A stretch of DNA of 64,000 nt from positions 91,286-155,285 of the forward strand of contig NZ_BAGB01000168.1 in the NCBI RefSeq assembly GCF_000308615.1. Direction: 5' to 3'. Under the pieces are notes generated by a model. That model worked only from the letters and a program-made list of their open reading frames with translations. It was not told the origin of the DNA and searched no databases. A program made the translations under genes and the position numbers. Of this stretch, positions 60,801 to 64,000 are shown piece by piece. This stretch comes from Nocardia jiangxiensis NBRC 101359 (GTDB lineage Bacteria > Actinomycetota > Actinomycetes > Mycobacteriales > Mycobacteriaceae). Position 1 is the first letter of the stretch. Every line of letters begins with the position of its first letter.

Positions 60801-62345
60801 ATGCGCACTGTCCCTCTCGAACTGGCTGAACGATACGAACGCGAAGGGTGGTGGACGCGCGACAGTATCGGGGAGCTGTTGGCCGGAGGACTGGCTGCGT
60901 CATCGCGGAGTCCGTTCCGGGTCCATTCGGCTGTCCGGCCATGGTTGGGCTCCGTCGGTGAGGTGGAGCGGGTCGCTCGTCGGCTCGCGGCCGGATTGCG
61001 TGCCCGAGGTGTCGTGACCGGTGATGTGATCGCCTTCCAACTGCCCAACTGGATGGAGGCCGCCGCAACCTTCTGGGCAGCGGAATTCCTTGGGGCGGTG
61101 GTGGTCCCGATCGTGCACATCTACGGCCGTAAGGAGGTCGGCTACATCCTCGAAGCGGTTCGGCCTCGAGTCTTCGTCACTGCCGAGCGGTTCGGCAAAC
61201 TCGTATACGACCCGGCGGTGTGTGAGAAGGTTCCGATCGTTGGAGTGGTCGGTGGTCAGGATGCAGCCACCGAGTTCGACGCTCTGCTGGCGGATGCTCC
61301 GCTGGAGGGCGTCGCGGCGGTCGATCCGACCGGTCCGGCGTTGATCGCGTTCACTTCCGGCACCACCAATGCGCCCAAGGGAGTGGTGCACAGCCATCAG
61401 ACTCTCGGCTGCGAGACCCGGCAGCTGTCCGCGCGTCGCCCGGCCGACTTCGATCCGCAGTTGACAGTTGCTCCGGTCGGCCACTTCATCGGAATGCTCA
61501 GCGCCTTCCTGGTTCCGGTTCTGGAGGGCACTGCGATCGATCTGGTGGACGTCTGGGATCCAGAGGTGATCCTGAATCTGATGACGACGGTCGGAAGTGT
61601 CGTCAGCGGCGGTGTGCCCTACTACATGACCAGCTTGCTGGACCACCCGAAGTTCACCTCCGAGCATCTCGAGCTCATGAAATATGCTGGACTGGGCGGC
61701 GCACCCGTACCGATCGCCATCGCGGAGCGGCTCACCGCATTGGGCATCAAGGTCGTGCGCTCCTACGGCAGCACCGAACACCCGTCGATGACCGGTTCCA
61801 AGTACTCGGTCTCGGTCGACAAGCGCCTGTACACCGACGGCGTTCCGGAACCGGGTGTGGAGATCCGTCTGTCCACGGATGGTGAAATCCTCAGTCGCGG
61901 ACCGGATCTGTGTATCGGCTATACCGATGACGATCTGACCGATGCGAAGTTCGATGCGGACGGTTGGTACCACAGCGGGGATGTGGGCACGCTCGATGCC
62001 GACGGATATCTCACCATCACGGACCGAACCGCCGACCTGATCATTCGCGGTGGCGAGAACGTCAGTGCGCTCGAGGTCGAGGATGTGCTGGTCACTGTGC
62101 CCGGCGTGGCCGAGGCCGTTGCCGTCGCCGCTCCCGATTCCCGCCTGGGTGAGCATGTCGCGGCGGTGCTGCGACTACATCCGATGGCGGTTGCACCGAC
62201 GCTCGAGAGTCTGCGTGCGCATTTTGCCGACGCTGGACTGGCCAGACAGAAATGGCCCGAAGAGGTGCATGTCGTCGCGGACTTCCCCCGCACCGCGAGC
62301 GGGAAAGTCCAGAAATTTCTCGTCCGCGCGAGCCTGCAGGCGTAG
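60801..62345 (+). CDS. AMP-dependent acyl-CoA synthetase/ligase
   Basis: A 514-residue ANL-family ligase. It has the P-loop FTSGTTNAPKG (about 188), RSYGSTEHP, YHSGDVGTLDADGYL, the hinge DRTADLIIRGGENV and a C-terminal lysine in TASGKVQKF. Start ATG 60801 has GGAG 8 bp upstream. It activates a carboxylic acid with CoA; the acid may derive from the ester or alcohol handled by neighbouring genes. The MFS gene follows after 43 bp and is probably cotranscribed. Confidence 0.9.
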   Translation: MRTVPLELAERYEREGWWTRDSIGELLAGGLAASSRSPFRVHSAVRPWLGSVGEVERVARRLAAGLRARGVVTGDVIAFQLPNWMEAAATFWAAEFLGAVVVPIVHIYGRKEVGYILEAVRPRVFVTAERFGKLVYDPAVCEKVPIVGVVGGQDAATEFDALLADAPLEGVAAVDPTGPALIAFTSGTTNAPKGVVHSHQTLGCETRQLSARRPADFDPQLTVAPVGHFIGMLSAFLVPVLEGTAIDLVDVWDPEVILNLMTTVGSVVSGGVPYYMTSLLDHPKFTSEHLELMKYAGLGGAPVPIAIAERLTALGIKVVRSYGSTEHPSMTGSKYSVSVDKRLYTDGVPEPGVEIRLSTDGEILSRGPDLCIGYTDDDLTDAKFDADGWYHSGDVGTLDADGYLTITDRTADLIIRGGENVSALEVEDVLVTVPGVAEAVAVAAPDSRLGEHVAAVLRLHPMAVAPTLESLRAHFADAGLARQKWPEEVHVVADFPRTASGKVQKFLVRASLQA

Positions 62346-62388
62346 CCGTCCCGAAGCAGTTCACCCCTCAACCTTTCCTGGAGTTGTC

Positions 62389-64000
62389 ATGTCCGCAACC
62401 GAAATCAACCCTGTCCCAGAGGAAATCGAGAGATCGGAGGCCGGTGAGACCGGCCGTCTGAACGATTCGTCCCGGCTACGCATCGCCGTCGTCCTGGTGG
62501 TGATCGTCCTCTACACGGAGATCGGGCCGCTGCAGTACACGATGGTGGTGTCCGCCCTGCAGAAGTTGACGAAGACGTTCTCCGGCGTCGGCGGCAATAT
62601 CAACTGGGCCCTGATCATTCTCGGGCTGATCGGCGCCGCCGCGAACCCGTTGATGGGCAAGGCCAGTGATATCTGGGGGAAGAAGAAGATCCTGCTGGTG
62701 TGCGGCACGCTGTTCCTGATCGGGTGCGTGATCTGTGCTCTGACCAGCAACTGGGCCGTGTTCCTGATCGGCCGCGGACTGTCCGCATTCGCCCTCGCCA
62801 CGCAGTTCGTCTCCTACGGTCTGATCCGAGACCTGTTGCCGCGCAAGTATGTTCCGATCGGCATCGGATTCGTCGGCACCGGCGTCGGCTTCACCGGTGT
62901 GGTTGCTCCGCTGCTCGGCGGTGTGCTCGTCGACCATTTCGACTGGCGGGCACTGTTCTGGTTTCTGGCTGCCTTCACCCTCGTGCTGACGCCGCTGCTG
63001 CTGTTCATCGTTCCGGAATCACCTGTGCGCGTTCGTGATCGGATTGATCCGATCGGGGCGGTGCTGCTGTCCGGGGGTGCGCTGCTCACGCTGCTGTATC
63101 TGGACAACGGGCAGAGCTGGGGATGGGGTCGGCCGAGCGCGTTGGCCTGGCTGATCGGTGGACTGCTGATGCTGGTGCTGTTCGTGGTGGTCGAATTGCG
63201 GGTGAGCCGGCCGATCATGGACATGAAGGTGCTGCTCGACCCCAAAGTCAGTGTCGTACTGCTGATGACATTCTTCGGGATCGGGATCACCGCCGTGCAG
63301 CCGCTCGCGCTGGGATACATGACCCAGACGCCCGATGCTGATGTGATGCGGCAGAACATGGTCCAGGGTGTAGTCGCTCATGCGCAGGCGACAGGGGCGC
63401 ATCTGCCACCCGACCTGGTGCACGTCAGCTTCGATCCCGGCTACAGCTACGGCAATGGCTTCACCCTGCTGCAATACGCGCTGCATATGGGGGTCTGGGC
63501 CAGTCTGCTCGGCATGATCGTCGGGCCCTTCGGCGGGATATTCACCAGGCGCTTCGGTGGGCGTCTCTCGGCGATCGTCGCTTTCGTGCTGCTCATCGCA
63601 TCCGCCGTCGGATTCGTTGTGGTGCAGTACAGCTGGATCAGCTATCTGGCGCTGTATGTGGTGGCCGGGCTCGCCTTCGGCTTTCTGTGGGCGGCGCTGC
63701 CGAACCTCATCGTCGATGCGGTACCCGAGGAGCAGCAGGGGATCAGCACCGGCATGTTGGGTGTCATCATCAGCTTGGGTACCGGGGGAGCGATGGCGGT
63801 GACCACGGCTCTGCTGAACAGCAATCCGGTCGTAGCGCACATCGATGTAGCGGGCCATTCCTCGACCCAGGTGCTACCCCAGGTGTTCGCGGATCGCGGT
63901 TACAACCAGAGCTTCTGGATGGTTCTGGGTATCACGGTCGTGGCTCTGATCATCGCGCTGTTCATGCGGCATGGTCGAAAGCCCGCCACCGGCGGTGCCT
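62389..64000 (+). CDS. MFS transporter, DHA2-like, cut by the window end
   Basis: The open frame begins at ATG 62389 (GGAG upstream) and runs off the window after 537 codons. The last residues HGRKPATGGA align with the end of the paralogue at 55216 (HFDKPTTGGFEG), so only a few codons are missing. It shows about fourteen hydrophobic segments, GKASDIWGKKKI, SYGLIRDLLPRKY and PEEQQGIST. It is co-directional with the ligase and is likely a substrate or product transporter of the same operon. Confidence 0.88.
   Translation, partial: MSATEINPVPEEIERSEAGETGRLNDSSRLRIAVVLVVIVLYTEIGPLQYTMVVSALQKLTKTFSGVGGNINWALIILGLIGAAANPLMGKASDIWGKKKILLVCGTLFLIGCVICALTSNWAVFLIGRGLSAFALATQFVSYGLIRDLLPRKYVPIGIGFVGTGVGFTGVVAPLLGGVLVDHFDWRALFWFLAAFTLVLTPLLLFIVPESPVRVRDRIDPIGAVLLSGGALLTLLYLDNGQSWGWGRPSALAWLIGGLLMLVLFVVVELRVSRPIMDMKVLLDPKVSVVLLMTFFGIGITAVQPLALGYMTQTPDADVMRQNMVQGVVAHAQATGAHLPPDLVHVSFDPGYSYGNGFTLLQYALHMGVWASLLGMIVGPFGGIFTRRFGGRLSAIVAFVLLIASAVGFVVVQYSWISYLALYVVAGLAFGFLWAALPNLIVDAVPEEQQGISTGMLGVIISLGTGGAMAVTTALLNSNPVVAHIDVAGHSSTQVLPQVFADRGYNQSFWMVLGITVVALIIALFMRHGRKPATGGA

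Overview
The window looks like a chromosomal accessory region of a high-GC, mycolic-acid-type actinobacterium of the Nocardia/Rhodococcus group. The reasons are the cobalt nitrile hydratase/aldoxime gene set, an FprB-type ferredoxin reductase, two mycofactocin-type SDRs, a remnant of an F420/luciferase-like monooxygenase, many TetR regulators, and frequent GTG/TTG starts with 4-bp ATGA/GTGA overlaps. No rRNA, tRNA or CRISPR array was seen. Assignments rest on reading the translated sequence and on remembered family features; no database search was run.

Region 1 (1-9.66 kb) is an aldoxime-nitrile pathway cluster. It holds the tail of an AraC-type regulator, a minus-strand regulatory pair (ArsR repressor plus an SRPBCC/AmiC-like fusion), and a divergent plus-strand operon: amidase, Co-type nitrile hydratase beta and alpha, subunit-swapping chaperone, aldoxime dehydratase, acyl-CoA synthetase and a NhlF-type cobalt permease. 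Together these would convert R-CH=NOH to nitrile, amide, acid and acyl-CoA and import the cobalt cofactor. The aldoxime dehydratase reading frame is broken by one extra C in a C6 run.

Region 2 (10.6-30.4 kb) is a long plus-strand set that reads as an amine-catabolic cluster. It contains a truncated haemoglobin with an overlapping ferredoxin gene, an alpha/beta hydrolase, an SRPBCC protein, a DapB-like amine dehydrogenase, an SDR, a PuuD-like gamma-glutamyl hydrolase, a P450 with ferredoxin and two different reductases, a glutamine-synthetase-like gamma-glutamyl ligase, a GAF/PucR regulator, an APC permease, a zinc alcohol dehydrogenase, a hotdog protein resembling 3-aminobutyryl-CoA ammonia-lyase, a CoA ligase and an aldehyde dehydrogenase. 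The P450 + ferredoxin + reductase + GS-like combination recalls the morpholine/piperidine systems of mycobacteria. The substrate here is unknown.

Region 3 (30.4-38.5 kb) is a decayed junction. It has a plasmid/ICE-type protein with a doubtful 5' end, broken SDR and LLM monooxygenase genes, an orphan ferredoxin, three TetR genes, a GH78 rhamnosidase-TetR pair and a Tn3 transposase fragment.

Region 4 (38.5-49 kb) has an XdhC-like gene divergent from a four-gene molybdenum hydroxylase operon (large, FAD, 2Fe-2S, CoxG-like) whose large subunit has an unusual active-site loop. It is followed by a conserved unknown, a secreted beta-propeller-like protein, a MarR regulator and an SDR.

Region 5 (49-64 kb) holds a minus-strand ALDH/CMD/two mycofactocin-type SDR operon with a divergent TetR, a LysR/MFS pair, a carboxylesterase, another TetR, a DapB-like oxidoreductase, an AMP-dependent ligase and a second MFS gene cut by the window end.

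A cross-cutting observation is a family of palindromes built on AGAA-N5-TTCT, typically TGAGAATAGCATTCTCA. Members lie upstream of the decayed junction genes, the orphan ferredoxin, the Mo-hydroxylase/XdhC pair and the last ligase/MFS operon, which suggests one shared regulator.
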